Assembly (NCBI RefSeq): GCF_026242055.1
Contig: NZ_JAPJDL010000012.1
Coordinates: 35,054-99,053 of the forward strand
Reading direction: 5' to 3'
Length of the DNA: 64,000 bases
From: Lentzea sp. NEAU-D7
GTDB taxonomy: Bacteria > Actinomycetota > Actinomycetes > Mycobacteriales > Pseudonocardiaceae
Shown here: positions 1-8,795 of the stretch, piece after piece
How the letters are laid out: every line of letters begins with the position of its first letter
Numbering within the stretch: the first letter of the stretch is position 1
Notes under the pieces: model-generated
What the model saw: only the letters and a program-made list of their open reading frames with translations
Told to the model about the DNA's origin: nothing
The model's database searches: none
Program-made: the position numbers and the translations under genes

Positions 1-1222
1 ACACGTTGGTCCCCTTGCGGAGGATCATGTCCTTCTTCCGGCCGGTGAGCACGATCAAGTCGCCCTCCAGGCGAGCCAGATCGCCGGTGGCGTGCTCCGT
101 CAACGGTGGCGATCCCAGATAGCCGCGGCACAGGTTGGGTCCGGACACCATCAGCTCCCCGTCCTCGGCGACGCGTGCTCGCACGCCCGGCAGCGGCCGG
201 CCGAGGAGGTCGCCGTCGTGCGCGAGCTTCTCCTCGGCGGTCGCGATCGCCACCGGAAGGATCTCGGTCATGCCGTACACGGCGAGCAGATCGACCCCCG
301 GCAACGCGGCGCGTGCACGTCGGAGCAGAGGTGGCAGGACCGGTGCGGAACCCAGCAACACCTGGCGCAGCGACCGCGGCAGCGCAACGCCGCTGTCGAG
401 GATCGCGGCCAGGTCGGAAGGCACCAGGAAGGTGTGGGTGGCGCCCTCCAGGCCGGCCGCGAGCGCGGCGGGTTCGGCGGCAGGTGCGAACCCGTAGGGC
501 GGCATGGACCAGTGCCCGCCCGCGATGAGCGCGGGCAGTCCCAGCATCATCTGGTCGGTGTGCACTCGGGCGTCCACACCCAGTTCGCACCGCGTCGCCA
601 GCACGTTCAGCGCGGCCGCGAGCGAACCCCTGGTGTGCACAACGGCTTTCGGCTCTGCCGTGGTGCCCGAGGTGAACACGACGACGGCGTCCTGGTCCGG
701 TCGAGCGTCGGGCAGTGGCGCGTCGGCAACCGGTTTCGCGAGCCTCCGGGTGGACACCGAGCGCAGTGGCACACCGGGCAGCCACGGCCCGGATCTGATG
801 TGCCGCACCGGCAACGCGGTGTAGTCCGGCAGGAGCACGCCTCTGCGACGAGCCAGGGCGCGCAGTGGGCCGGGTGCGCTGGCCGCGTACAAGAGGGACT
901 CGGCCGCCGCCCACCCCGGCCCTGCCAGTTCGGTGCGCCTCGTGAAGAGCTCCTGCCCGCCGCCGGGGTCGACGAACACCACCGTGCCGCCAGCCGCGAC
1001 GGTTCCGAGAGCCAGCACGATCGCGTCGGGTCCTGGCCGTACCGAGAACAGCATCCGGCTTCCAGGCGCAAAACCCCTCGAGCGCAACCGATGCGCTGTG
1101 CCGAGTACGCGGTCGGCCAGCTCCGCGTAGGTCATCGTCCTCCCGCGTCCGTCGGTCAGCGCGGGCCGCCGGCTGTGGCGCTCGGCCGCCTGCAACACCC
1201 CGATCAGCAGGTCATCAGCCAC
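1..1222 (-). CDS. AMP-forming acyl-CoA/acid ligase, C-terminus cut by window edge
   Basis: The frame is open from a GTG at 1222 to the window edge, about 407 residues, so the end of the C-terminal subdomain is missing. ANL-superfamily motifs are visible in order: the phosphate-binding loop FTSGTTAEPKA near residue 181, YGMTE near 314, TGDLARL near 380 and GRKKDM near 393. The family adenylates a carboxylic acid and transfers it to CoA or a carrier protein. The start overlaps the P450 stop by 8 nt, so the gene is the last visible member of a translationally coupled operon with the P450, glycosyltransferase and ketosynthase. The substrate is unknown; an OleC-like beta-lactone synthetase role is possible but not shown. 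Confidence 0.85.
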   Translation of the reverse strand, partial: MADDLLIGVLQAAERHSRRPALTDGRGRTMTYAELADRVLGTAHRLRSRGFAPGSRMLFSVRPGPDAIVLALGTVAAGGTVVFVDPGGGQELFTRRTELAGPGWAAAESLLYAASAPGPLRALARRRGVLLPDYTALPVRHIRSGPWLPGVPLRSVSTRRLAKPVADAPLPDARPDQDAVVVFTSGTTAEPKAVVHTRGSLAAALNVLATRCELGVDARVHTDQMMLGLPALIAGGHWSMPPYGFAPAAEPAALAAGLEGATHTFLVPSDLAAILDSGVALPRSLRQVLLGSAPVLPPLLRRARAALPGVDLLAVYGMTEILPVAIATAEEKLAHDGDLLGRPLPGVRARVAEDGELMVSGPNLCRGYLGSPPLTEHATGDLARLEGDLIVLTGRKKDMILRKGTNV

Positions 1223-2351
1223 GGCGCACCACCAATCTGGAGTAGCAGGGGATCAGCACCCGTCGGGCGGCGCTGCGGTCCACAACGGACAAGGGGGCCG
1301 CGTCGAGCACGGCGCCGAGCACCGCGCGGATCTCCGCTTGAGCCAGCGGCATGCCCAGGCAGAAGTGCGGTCCCGCACCGAACCACAGCTGCCTGATCTG
1401 CGGAGGGTGCGGACGCTCCGGATCGAAGGACCCCGGCGCGTTCGCCGCCGAGATCGTCGCGATCACCACTCGGTCGCCGGCCCGCACCCGCACCCGGCCG
1501 ATCCGGGAGTCCGCGGCCACGCTGCGCAGCATCACCGGCGAAGGCACGGTCACCCGCAGCGCCTCCGCGACCGCGTCGTCGACCCGGCTCCTGTCGGCGG
1601 CCAGCCGGTCCAGCCAGCCGAAGTCGTGCAGCAACGCCACCAGCCGCGGGATGTACGACACCAGTGTCTCGGTCCCCGTGAGCACGAAGGCCGCTACCGC
1701 ACCGAGTGCCTCCTCCTCGGTCAGTCCCAGCTGCCGCATCCGGCCCGGCACGGTTGCCGGGTCACCGTCGGCCCACGCCCGCGCGGCCGGCCGGGTGAGC
1801 ACACCCAGCGACTGCCGGCACCGCAGCACCTGCGCGGGCGTCAGTGACCGACGGCCCAGCCGGATCGCCGACGTGATCGCGGTACCCGCCACGTGTGCTG
1901 CCACCGCCTCGGTCGCCTCCAGTCCGACCAGCTCGCAGATCACCGCACCCACCAGCCGCCGCACGACGGCCACCAGGTCGACCGGCCGGCCGGCTCTCAG
2001 TTCATTCCGCAACTCGTCCACCGGTGCGTCGAGGACCGCCCCGCACAGGTCGGACACGCTGCGCGGTGTGAACAACCCGGACAGCTTGCGCCGGAGGTCG
2101 CCGTGCGCCGCGCCTTCCATGTTCAGCAACACGGTCGGGCCCACCACAGGCGTCCACAGGTCCGCGGGCGACCCGGGTCCGGTCTTGGTGAAGTGCGCCG
2201 GGTCGTTGAGCACTTCCTTCGCGAGAGCGGCGTCGCTGACCACGACCCCCACCCGCGGTACGCGGATCACCGGTGCGATGCGGCCGACGGCGCGGACCAA
2301 GGGGTAGGCGACCGGGTGCGCGGCCAGGTGGAGCTTCAACTCCCAGCTCAT
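1215..2351 (-). CDS. Cytochrome P450
   Basis: This 378-residue protein is soluble and of usual bacterial P450 length. It has an I-helix segment GTETLVSY (residues about 226-233) in which the usual acid-threonine pair is E-T, an ExxR motif EALR (263-266), and the heme loop FGAGPHFCLG with the thiolate Cys at 331. The start ATG overlaps the stop of the glycosyltransferase gene (ATGA), and its own stop overlaps the ligase start. It presumably oxidises the acyl or glycosyl product of this operon. No ferredoxin gene is adjacent. Confidence 0.93.
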   Translation of the reverse strand: MSWELKLHLAAHPVAYPLVRAVGRIAPVIRVPRVGVVVSDAALAKEVLNDPAHFTKTGPGSPADLWTPVVGPTVLLNMEGAAHGDLRRKLSGLFTPRSVSDLCGAVLDAPVDELRNELRAGRPVDLVAVVRRLVGAVICELVGLEATEAVAAHVAGTAITSAIRLGRRSLTPAQVLRCRQSLGVLTRPAARAWADGDPATVPGRMRQLGLTEEEALGAVAAFVLTGTETLVSYIPRLVALLHDFGWLDRLAADRSRVDDAVAEALRVTVPSPVMLRSVAADSRIGRVRVRAGDRVVIATISAANAPGSFDPERPHPPQIRQLWFGAGPHFCLGMPLAQAEIRAVLGAVLDAAPLSVVDRSAARRVLIPCYSRLVVRRG

Positions 2352-3097
2352 CGAATGTCCACGACATCCGGTCGGTAGCGGTGGTCGGCGTACCAAGCGA
2401 GCGTTTTGCGCAACCCCCACGCCCGTGCCCGCCGCGACGAGCCGTGGACGACCACGTCCCGCCGCCGCCCGTACGCCGTGGTGTGCAGGCGAACCGCGTT
2501 TACGAGGGCACGGTCCTCGTGCAGGTCCTCGATCTTCGACCGCGGGAACCCGCCGGCGAGCACGTACAACTCTGCCGTGATCGCCATGTTGCAGCCGGGC
2601 GTCATCACGTACGGCCCCAGGTAGCGGGGACCCCGGTTGCCGGACCTCATCTTGCCGAACACCGAGGCGACCTCGACGGCGACGATGAGCACCCACCGCG
2701 TGACGGCCCGAACCCCTTCGTCCTTGCGCGGCAAGAGCTGTCCTGACACCAGACGAAGTCCGCTTCCCAGCGCGGCCTTGATCCGGACCGTCCAGTCAGG
2801 TGCCGGCAGGCAGTCGGCGTCCGTGCGCGCCAGCCATCGCGCCCCGCGGGCGACCGCGTGGCGCATCCCGGTGTCCGCCGCCGCGCCGGTGCCCTTCTGC
2901 GGCTCGTGCACGACTTCCAGCCGCAGCCCCGGATTCTCCCTGTGGAACCGCCGCACCAGGTCCACTGTGGAATCGGTCGAGCCGTTGTCCACCACGACCA
3001 GCGTGAAGTCCTGGTCTTCCTGCGCCGCAAGAGATCTCAGCGTCGCGACGATGGAGCGTTCCTCGTTGTAAGCCGGCACGACCACCCACAGGCTCAC
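2348..3097 (-). CDS. Family 2 glycosyltransferase (GT-A fold)
   Basis: This 249-residue protein starts at a GTG whose GTGA overlaps the ketosynthase stop. It begins with the GT2 signature VVVPAYNEERSI, has the first nucleotide-binding Asp in VVVDNGSTDS, the metal-binding TDAD around residue 92-95, and a later IEDLHEDRAL segment corresponding to the ED catalytic region. A hydrophobic stretch near residue 125-140 may be membrane associated. It probably transfers a sugar from a nucleotide-sugar to a lipid or polyketide made by its operon partners. The acceptor is not deducible. Confidence 0.88.
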   Translation of the reverse strand: MSLWVVVPAYNEERSIVATLRSLAAQEDQDFTLVVVDNGSTDSTVDLVRRFHRENPGLRLEVVHEPQKGTGAAADTGMRHAVARGARWLARTDADCLPAPDWTVRIKAALGSGLRLVSGQLLPRKDEGVRAVTRWVLIVAVEVASVFGKMRSGNRGPRYLGPYVMTPGCNMAITAELYVLAGGFPRSKIEDLHEDRALVNAVRLHTTAYGRRRDVVVHGSSRRARAWGLRKTLAWYADHRYRPDVVDIR

Positions 3098-4080
3098 AGC
3101 CGCACCACCACGAGACCGAGGCTCACTCCACCGGCCAGGCCCACCAACGCGACGAGGTCGCCAGGACCGCAACGGCCCATGCGCTGCGCGGTGACCAGTT
3201 GCAGGGGCAGGCTCGCGGATGCCACGTTGCCGTGCTCGGGCAGCGTCACCACCAGCTTGTCGCGCGGCACGCCCGCGCCCTCGGCGAAGATCTCCAGGTA
3301 GGGCAACGACACCTGGTGCACGCATGCAACCGCGAAGTCGTCCCACGTCAGATCGAGGCCGCGGAGGGCGTCGTCGAGGACGTCGCGGCCCAGGTGCAGG
3401 AAAGCGTCCTTGAGCCGCGGACCGTCCATGTCGAAGTAGGTGAACTCCGGATCGCGCGGATGCCGGGATCCGCCGCCGGGGAGGGTGCCGACGTCCCACC
3501 ACGTCGAGTCCGCGGTGAACGCACTGCCCAGCACGCCGGCATCACCGGCGGTGAGCAGCAGGGCCGCGCCTGCGTCGGACAGCGTGTATCCGGGGAAGGC
3601 ACGCCGGAACTGCGCAGGATTCGCCACGTTCCAGCGCACGGCCCGCGATGGTGACTCGCCGCTTGTGACGAGAACGGTGCGGTAACGACCCGTCGCGATC
3701 AAGGCGTCGGCGACCTCGATCGCGTTGAGCACGCTGTTGCAGGCGTTCTTGACGTCCATCACGGGGCAGTGCAGCTCGAGCTTCGCCGCGACGATGTGGG
3801 CGGTCGCCGGTTCCACCATGTCCTGACTGGCGGAGGCGAACAGGAGCAGGTCGATGTCCGCTGGCTGGGTTCCGGTGTCCGCCAGCAGCTTGCGCGCTGC
3901 CGCCACCGCCAGGTCGGACGCCTGCTCGTCATCGCGCATCACGTGCCGTGACCGAATACCGGTCAACCGGCCGATGAGCCCCGGCGGCGGAGTGAACGGT
4001 CCCAGACGCCGCTCCACCTCTTCCGTGCTCAGCCGCGTCTCGGGCAGATGGACGGCCACACCGGCCAACCGTGTGCTCAC
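3094..4080 (-). CDS. 3-oxoacyl-ACP synthase III-like enzyme (KASIII/thiolase fold)
   Basis: The 328-residue protein carries a complete Cys-His-Asn triad: C114 in VKNACNSVLN, H255 in ACVHQVSLP and N285 in EHGNVASAS. The family condenses or transfers acyl groups between CoA and ACP thioesters. The NACNS context differs from the housekeeping FabH signature, so a specialised metabolism role is likelier than fatty acid initiation. The GTG start at 4080 is chosen because AGGAGG lies 8 nt upstream; longer in-frame starts add unrelated sequence. It is the first gene of the four-gene operon. A TATAAC sequence on the minus strand at 4111-4116 could be a -10 box, without a clear -35. Confidence 0.88.
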   Translation of the reverse strand: MSTRLAGVAVHLPETRLSTEEVERRLGPFTPPPGLIGRLTGIRSRHVMRDDEQASDLAVAAARKLLADTGTQPADIDLLLFASASQDMVEPATAHIVAAKLELHCPVMDVKNACNSVLNAIEVADALIATGRYRTVLVTSGESPSRAVRWNVANPAQFRRAFPGYTLSDAGAALLLTAGDAGVLGSAFTADSTWWDVGTLPGGGSRHPRDPEFTYFDMDGPRLKDAFLHLGRDVLDDALRGLDLTWDDFAVACVHQVSLPYLEIFAEGAGVPRDKLVVTLPEHGNVASASLPLQLVTAQRMGRCGPGDLVALVGLAGGVSLGLVVVRL

Positions 4081-4248
4081 TCCTGCACCTCCTGCGTGCA
4101 CGTTATATGTGGTGGCTCGGAGCGACGTCGGTAGAACTACTCGGATGACAAGGCAGGTGTAATGGCTGCGGTAGCAGACCACCGACCGCGCCCGAGACGG
4201 ATCTGGACAGCTGCGCACGGAGAGTGATTGGATCAATGCGCACGGTTT

Positions 4249-4262
4249 TTACAACGTTGTAA
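4249..4262. promoter_or_regulatory. Perfect palindrome TTACAACGTTGTAA, LacI-type operator
   Basis: The 14-bp sequence TTACAACGTTGTAA is its own reverse complement, with the central CG typical of LacI/GalR-family operators. It lies 20 nt before the GTG start of the secreted GH43 glycosidase, where a bound repressor would block transcription. No LacI-type regulator is in the window, so the partner is inferred. Confidence 0.6.
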
Positions 4263-4282
4263 CCCTGTGGATTGGACGAGAC

Positions 4283-5767
4283 GTGACGTCAAAGATCGTC
4301 TTAGCGGCCTTGACCCTCTCACTGCTCGGAAGCGTGCCCGCTGTGGCCTCGTCCGCGGCGGCCGTGCCCGACTTCTCGACAGCGGAGGCCGGCAACCCGT
4401 TCGTGGACGGGTGGTACGCCGACCCGGACGTCGCGGTCTACGACAACAAGTACTGGGTCTTTCCCACGTCGTCGCGACCGTACGACGAGCAGACGTACCT
4501 CGACGCCTTCTCCTCGACCGACCTCGTCAACTGGACCAAGCACCCCGACGTCCTCACCACCGCGAACGTCTCCTGGGCACGCCGAGCCGTCTGGGCGCCC
4601 GCTCCCGTGCAGCGAAACGGCAGGTACTACCTGTACTTCAGCGCGAACGACATCCAGAGCAACTCCGAACTGGGCGGCATCGGCGTCGCGGTCGCCGACC
4701 GGCCGGAGGGCCCGTACCTGGACGCGATCGGCAAGCCGTTGATCAGCCAGTTCGTCAACGGAGCGCAGCCCATCGACCAGGACGTGTTCATCGACACCGA
4801 TGGCCAGGCGTACATGTACTACGGCGGCTGGGGACACGCCAACGTGGTCAAGCTCAACGCGGACATGACCAGTCTCGGCCAGTTCGCCGACGGCAGCACG
4901 TACCAGGAGATCACCCCGGCGAACTTCACCGAGGGTTCGCAGATGTTCAAGCGGAACGGCAAGTACTACTTCATGTGGTCCGAGGACGGCTGGACCGGAC
5001 CGAACTACGCGGTGTCGTACGCGATCTCCGACTCGCCCACCGGACCGTTCACCAAGATCAGCCGCGTGCTGAGCCAGGACGCCGCCGTCGCAAGGGGTTC
5101 CGGCCACAACTCGGTGATCAACGTGCCCGGCACGGACATCTGGTACATCGTCTACCACCGGCGCCCGCTGAGCCGCTCGGGCGCCAACGACAGGCAGGTC
5201 GCCTACGACCGGATGACCTTCAACGCCGACGGCACCGTCCAGCCGGTGACCATGCGGGTGAAGGACAACTTCGACGACGACAACTCCGTCGGCTGGACCA
5301 CGCACGGCGGCACCTGGTCGGTGACCGGGGGCCGGTACGAGACCGGGACCTCGTTCGGCGGGAAGTCGTTGCTGGACACGAACTTCTCGAACTTCGTGCA
5401 GGACGCCGACATCACCCCGAAGTCCGCCGCCGGCGACAGCGGGGTCGTGTTCCGCGTGACGCAGGCGACCACCGGGACGGACGCCTACCGCGGCTACTAC
5501 GCCGGGATCACCGGCAGCGGACGGGTCGTGCTCGGCAAGGCCGACAACAACTGGACGCAGCTCGCGTCAGCCGCCGTGCCCGTCCGGCCGAACACCCGGC
5601 ACCACCTGCGGGTGGAGGCGATCGGCTCGGCCATCAAGGTGTACGTCGGCGACATGGCGACGCCGAAGATCTCCGTGACCGACACCAGCTTCTCCAATGG
5701 TGCCAACGGTGTGCGCGTCTTCAACACGGCTGCGGGCTTCGACAACTTCGCGGTCGCGCACCGGTGA
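4283..5767 (+). CDS. Secreted glycoside hydrolase family 43 with C-terminal LamG-like domain
   Basis: The 494-residue protein begins with a Sec signal peptide (residues 1 to about 30, cleaved near VASSAAA). The five-bladed GH43 domain follows, with the catalytic Asp in WYADPDVAVYD, the pKa-modulating Asp in IDQDVFID and the acid Glu in FTEGSQMF. From about residue 330 there is a beta-sandwich region ending VRVFNTAAGFDNFAVA, like the concanavalin-type domains appended to such enzymes. GH43 members cleave arabinan, xylan or galactan side chains outside the cell. The GTG start is preceded by only a weak ribosome site. The LacI-type operator upstream suggests sugar induction. Confidence 0.9.
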   Translation: MTSKIVLAALTLSLLGSVPAVASSAAAVPDFSTAEAGNPFVDGWYADPDVAVYDNKYWVFPTSSRPYDEQTYLDAFSSTDLVNWTKHPDVLTTANVSWARRAVWAPAPVQRNGRYYLYFSANDIQSNSELGGIGVAVADRPEGPYLDAIGKPLISQFVNGAQPIDQDVFIDTDGQAYMYYGGWGHANVVKLNADMTSLGQFADGSTYQEITPANFTEGSQMFKRNGKYYFMWSEDGWTGPNYAVSYAISDSPTGPFTKISRVLSQDAAVARGSGHNSVINVPGTDIWYIVYHRRPLSRSGANDRQVAYDRMTFNADGTVQPVTMRVKDNFDDDNSVGWTTHGGTWSVTGGRYETGTSFGGKSLLDTNFSNFVQDADITPKSAAGDSGVVFRVTQATTGTDAYRGYYAGITGSGRVVLGKADNNWTQLASAAVPVRPNTRHHLRVEAIGSAIKVYVGDMATPKISVTDTSFSNGANGVRVFNTAAGFDNFAVAHR

Positions 5768-5777
5768 CGCTCACCGG
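5761..5777 (+). terminator. Short hairpin at GH43 stop codon
   Basis: CCGGTGA-CGC-TCACCGG forms a perfect 7-bp stem that includes the GH43 stop codon. It is short and has no T tract, so terminator function is only possible. Confidence 0.3.
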
Positions 5778-6116
5778 GGGACGGTGCGGGGCGACTTCGC
5801 CGCCCGGCTGACCGCGACGTTGGGCAGGTCAGGTTCACTCGCCGCCCGACCAGCCGGGCGCCCGGCTGACCGATCACCATGACGTCGGACATGTCGAAGT
5901 ACGGTGTCTGGCAGCCGAGAACCCGTCGTGAGGTTGCCGACGCGTCCACGGCGAACTCGCACTCCTGGGCATCGCAATCGCCTGCCCTCCATCGGCACAC
6001 TCGCTGATTTCACGCCGAGCCTCTGCGTCCGGTCCAGCAGTGCGGACATCTCGTTCACGCGTCGACGGCGGTGGAGGCTGCCGCGAAGTGGAGAGAACCG
6101 GGTCATCGCGGTGGTG
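5778..6116. other. Convergent intergenic region, no gene seen
   Basis: About 340 bases lie between the convergent GH43 and esterase genes. Open frames here are short, arginine-rich and antisense-like. The palindrome CCGGGCGCCCGG near 5852 is the only structure noted. Confidence 0.4.
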
Positions 6117-7277
6117 TCACGAGGTTTCGAAGAGCACTTCGGGGTACCGCTCCGCCAGGCCGTCGAACGCGGCCGGCCGGTCCTTGAGGTGGCGGTCGAA
6201 GAACGCCAGCGAGCAGGCAGTCACGATGTCGTGCGCCCTGTTCTTGTCGATCGGTCCGGTGACGCCGAGCCATCGGGTGAGCGGGGACAGCAGCGCCGCG
6301 TCGGAGAAGTCCTGGTGGTACATCCCGGGCACCCGCACCAGGTACGCATCGCCGGACATGTCGAACACCGCGCGGATGGTGTCGAGAGTCCGGTCGATGT
6401 CCGCCTGTCGCCACCCCTCGCGCCGCATCGTGCCGGCATCGCGGGTGAGCCACATCGTGGGCTGGGACAAGCCTGATCGGACCACGCCGGGCGGCATCCA
6501 GACGTCCATCGGGAGGCAGGCGCGGAAACGGGACTCCTGCCGGCAGGCTTCGGCGGCGACCTCGCCACCGAGCGACAGTCCGAAGATGCCCGCACGGGAG
6601 ACGTCCAGCCGTCCGGTGAGGATGCCGGTGGGGTCGGCGTGGTTCAGCGCGGTCAGCTGGTCGAGCGTGAAGACCGCGTCCTGGGCGAGGAACGGGACCA
6701 CGACGTCGACGAAGTCGTTGTCGAGCATGCGGGAGTCGAGCGTCACCAGCCGTCCGTCCGGGAACCGCACGCCGGCGGCCGCGTGCGGGTGGTCGATGGC
6801 CGCGACGACGTAGCCGCGCGACACCAGTTCCTCGACCTGCCAGGTGTTGTGCTGCCGATAGCCGCCCCGGCCGGGCGAGAAGATCAGCACCGGGAAGCTC
6901 TGCCCGACACCGGCCACCGGCGCGCACGGGACCGCGTTCGTGGAGACGTGCTCGAGCGGCCGCAGGAGAAAGCGCGGCAGTTCGAGCAGCTTCGCCAACG
7001 GGGCGAGAACCTCGGCGTCGGGAACGTACGGCGCCGGTGAGGCCGATGCGGGACATGTTGCCGGGTACCAGATCTGCACGACCAGCTCACGGCGGTCAGC
7101 AGGATCGGCGGTGAAGAGGTCGGGGCGGTCGTCGTCCACCCAGTGGTGGGTGATCGTGCCGACCTCGTACGGCCCGGACGGACGTGGAAGCCGGAAAATC
7201 CGGACAGCCGACGGCAACGCCACACCGATCGCCATCGCGATCGCGCCGAGAGCCACGGCGAACAGCCGCGCCGTCAC
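6117..7277 (-). CDS. Membrane-anchored alpha/beta hydrolase, PAF-acetylhydrolase-like
   Basis: From the GTG at 7277 the product is 386 residues. A hydrophobic N-terminus (ARLFAVALGAIAMAIGVAL) should act as signal or anchor. The body matches the platelet-activating factor acetylhydrolase and dienelactone hydrolase type: VVQIWYPA, the oxyanion region FPVLIFSPGRGG, and the nucleophile elbow GLSLGG. A histidine near the C-terminus in GMYHQDFSD could complete the triad. It probably hydrolyses esters at the cell surface. A farther GTG at 7412 would add 45 disordered residues before the hydrophobic segment and is less likely. It is convergent with GH43 and has no operon partner. Confidence 0.8.
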   Translation of the reverse strand: MTARLFAVALGAIAMAIGVALPSAVRIFRLPRPSGPYEVGTITHHWVDDDRPDLFTADPADRRELVVQIWYPATCPASASPAPYVPDAEVLAPLAKLLELPRFLLRPLEHVSTNAVPCAPVAGVGQSFPVLIFSPGRGGYRQHNTWQVEELVSRGYVVAAIDHPHAAAGVRFPDGRLVTLDSRMLDNDFVDVVVPFLAQDAVFTLDQLTALNHADPTGILTGRLDVSRAGIFGLSLGGEVAAEACRQESRFRACLPMDVWMPPGVVRSGLSQPTMWLTRDAGTMRREGWRQADIDRTLDTIRAVFDMSGDAYLVRVPGMYHQDFSDAALLSPLTRWLGVTGPIDKNRAHDIVTACSLAFFDRHLKDRPAAFDGLAERYPEVLFETS

Positions 7278-7512
7278 CTGCGGGCGGCCAGGTGCGCTCG
7301 GAACCGGTCGGCCGGTTCCTGCGGCATGCGGCCGATCGGCGGACCGACGGTGGCCGCGGCCGCTCCTCTTCCCGGATGCAGGTGGATCATCGGCGCCGGT
7401 GGCGAGTGCCACCGGCGTTGTTCGGGACCATGAAAGAGCACGTCTTCCACGATCTGACGTTCACCGATCTCCGGCCAGGGACCGTGGACCTGACGTGAAC
7501 GGACCGATGTGC

Positions 7513-8685
7513 TCAGCCCTGGCGGTGACGGGGCCAGACGACCACGTAGCTGGAGTAGGACCGGTATGCGCCGCCGGCGACGTCGCCGCGATCGCTGATC
7601 TTCTCTGCCCAGGCGCGCTCGTGGTCGGCAGGTGTCGGCAACGGGGTGGGACGGCCTGCCCGGTCCCAGCGAACAGCGGCCGTGTCCCCGTCCGGTGACC
7701 GGTCATAGGCCCCGACAGCGACCCCGTGGCCGTTCACGTCGCCAGCGGACGCAGACGCATCACCTGACGGCGGCAGCAGATCGACCACACCGCCGCGCCG
7801 GTAGTCCCACCGCTGCGCACCACCCGCGTACAGACGCCCGACCACCGAACCACCGCGGCCGGCGATGGCCAGCACCTGGGCCTCCTCGGCCAGCGAGGTG
7901 AGCCGCCCCGCCCGGTCCCAGCGCACGGCGAGCTCACGGTGGGTGTTGCCGTACACCATGCCGACGGCTGTGCCGTCGTCGGCGAGCCCGACCACCTCGT
8001 CGCGGTCACCGCCCAGGTTGGCCAGTGCCGTCGCGCGCCCGGCGCGGTCCCAGCGGACAGCGCGGTTCGCGCCGGTCGAGTCGAAGTACGTGCCGATCGC
8101 CTCGCTGTGCCGGTTGAGCGCCAACCCGATGACGCTCCGCGCGCCGGGCGGCGCGTCCAGCACCGTCAGGCGACCCGCCGAGTCCCACAGGACGGCGGTG
8201 CTGCCCTCCACCTGGGTCTCGTTGGGGGACGACACCCCGATGACCGTGCCCGCGTCGTTGACGTCGTAGGCGATGGAGTTCACGTCACCCGCCAGGACGC
8301 CGAGGTCGTGGACACCGCCCTGCGAGTCCCAGCGCACGGCACGCACATACCCGTCGGGGCGTTGGGAATACCCCACGACGTCGCCGCGCCGGTTGATCGC
8401 GTGCGCGTCGTGGAAGCGACCACCCAGGCCGTCGAGCTCGGTGAGTTCGCCCGCGAGGTTCCACCGCAGTGCGCGGGCCGGCGCGAGCGACTGCGGCAGC
8501 GTGGCGCTGCCGATGACGATCCCGTCGTCGTTGATGCCCTTCAGCCACGTGTGCTGGTATCCCGGTGGTGGGAGCAGCACGACCGGCTGCGAGGTCTGGC
8601 CGGCGAAAGCCGCGGTGGGCGGGATCGAGGCGATCAACCAGCCCGTCACGGCGATGGACAACGCGGTGCGCATCGTTCTCTTCAT
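7513..8685 (-). CDS. Secreted HAF-repeat (beta-propeller-like) protein
   Basis: This is a 390-residue protein with a clear Sec signal peptide (KRT-MRTALSIAVTGWLIAS, cleavage near AFAG). The mature part is made of about seven repeats of the form ALRW-(D/N)xAGxxTxL followed by GINDxGxVVG, the pattern of the extracellular HAF-repeat family, which probably folds as a propeller. GAGGAGGG lies 5 nt before the ATG. No catalytic residues are evident, so the function is unknown; binding outside the cell is likely. Confidence 0.85.
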   Translation of the reverse strand: MKRTMRTALSIAVTGWLIASIPPTAAFAGQTSQPVVLLPPPGYQHTWLKGINDDGIVIGSATLPQSLAPARALRWNLAGELTELDGLGGRFHDAHAINRRGDVVGYSQRPDGYVRAVRWDSQGGVHDLGVLAGDVNSIAYDVNDAGTVIGVSSPNETQVEGSTAVLWDSAGRLTVLDAPPGARSVIGLALNRHSEAIGTYFDSTGANRAVRWDRAGRATALANLGGDRDEVVGLADDGTAVGMVYGNTHRELAVRWDRAGRLTSLAEEAQVLAIAGRGGSVVGRLYAGGAQRWDYRRGGVVDLLPPSGDASASAGDVNGHGVAVGAYDRSPDGDTAAVRWDRAGRPTPLPTPADHERAWAEKISDRGDVAGGAYRSYSSYVVVWPRHRQG

Positions 8686-8795
8686 GGTGACCCTCCTCGT
8701 ACCTGTGAGATCCGAGTGTCAGGTCGGTGAAGGCCGGGCTCCACGGCCGTTGGACGCACTCGTCCGGGTCCAAAAGTCCCTGCGGCCGAATCCTT

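Noticed and set aside
7430..7498. A 22-codon frame starting MKEHVFHDLTF before the esterase
   Set aside because: No ribosome site, no leader-peptide or precursor features, and no modification enzyme nearby.
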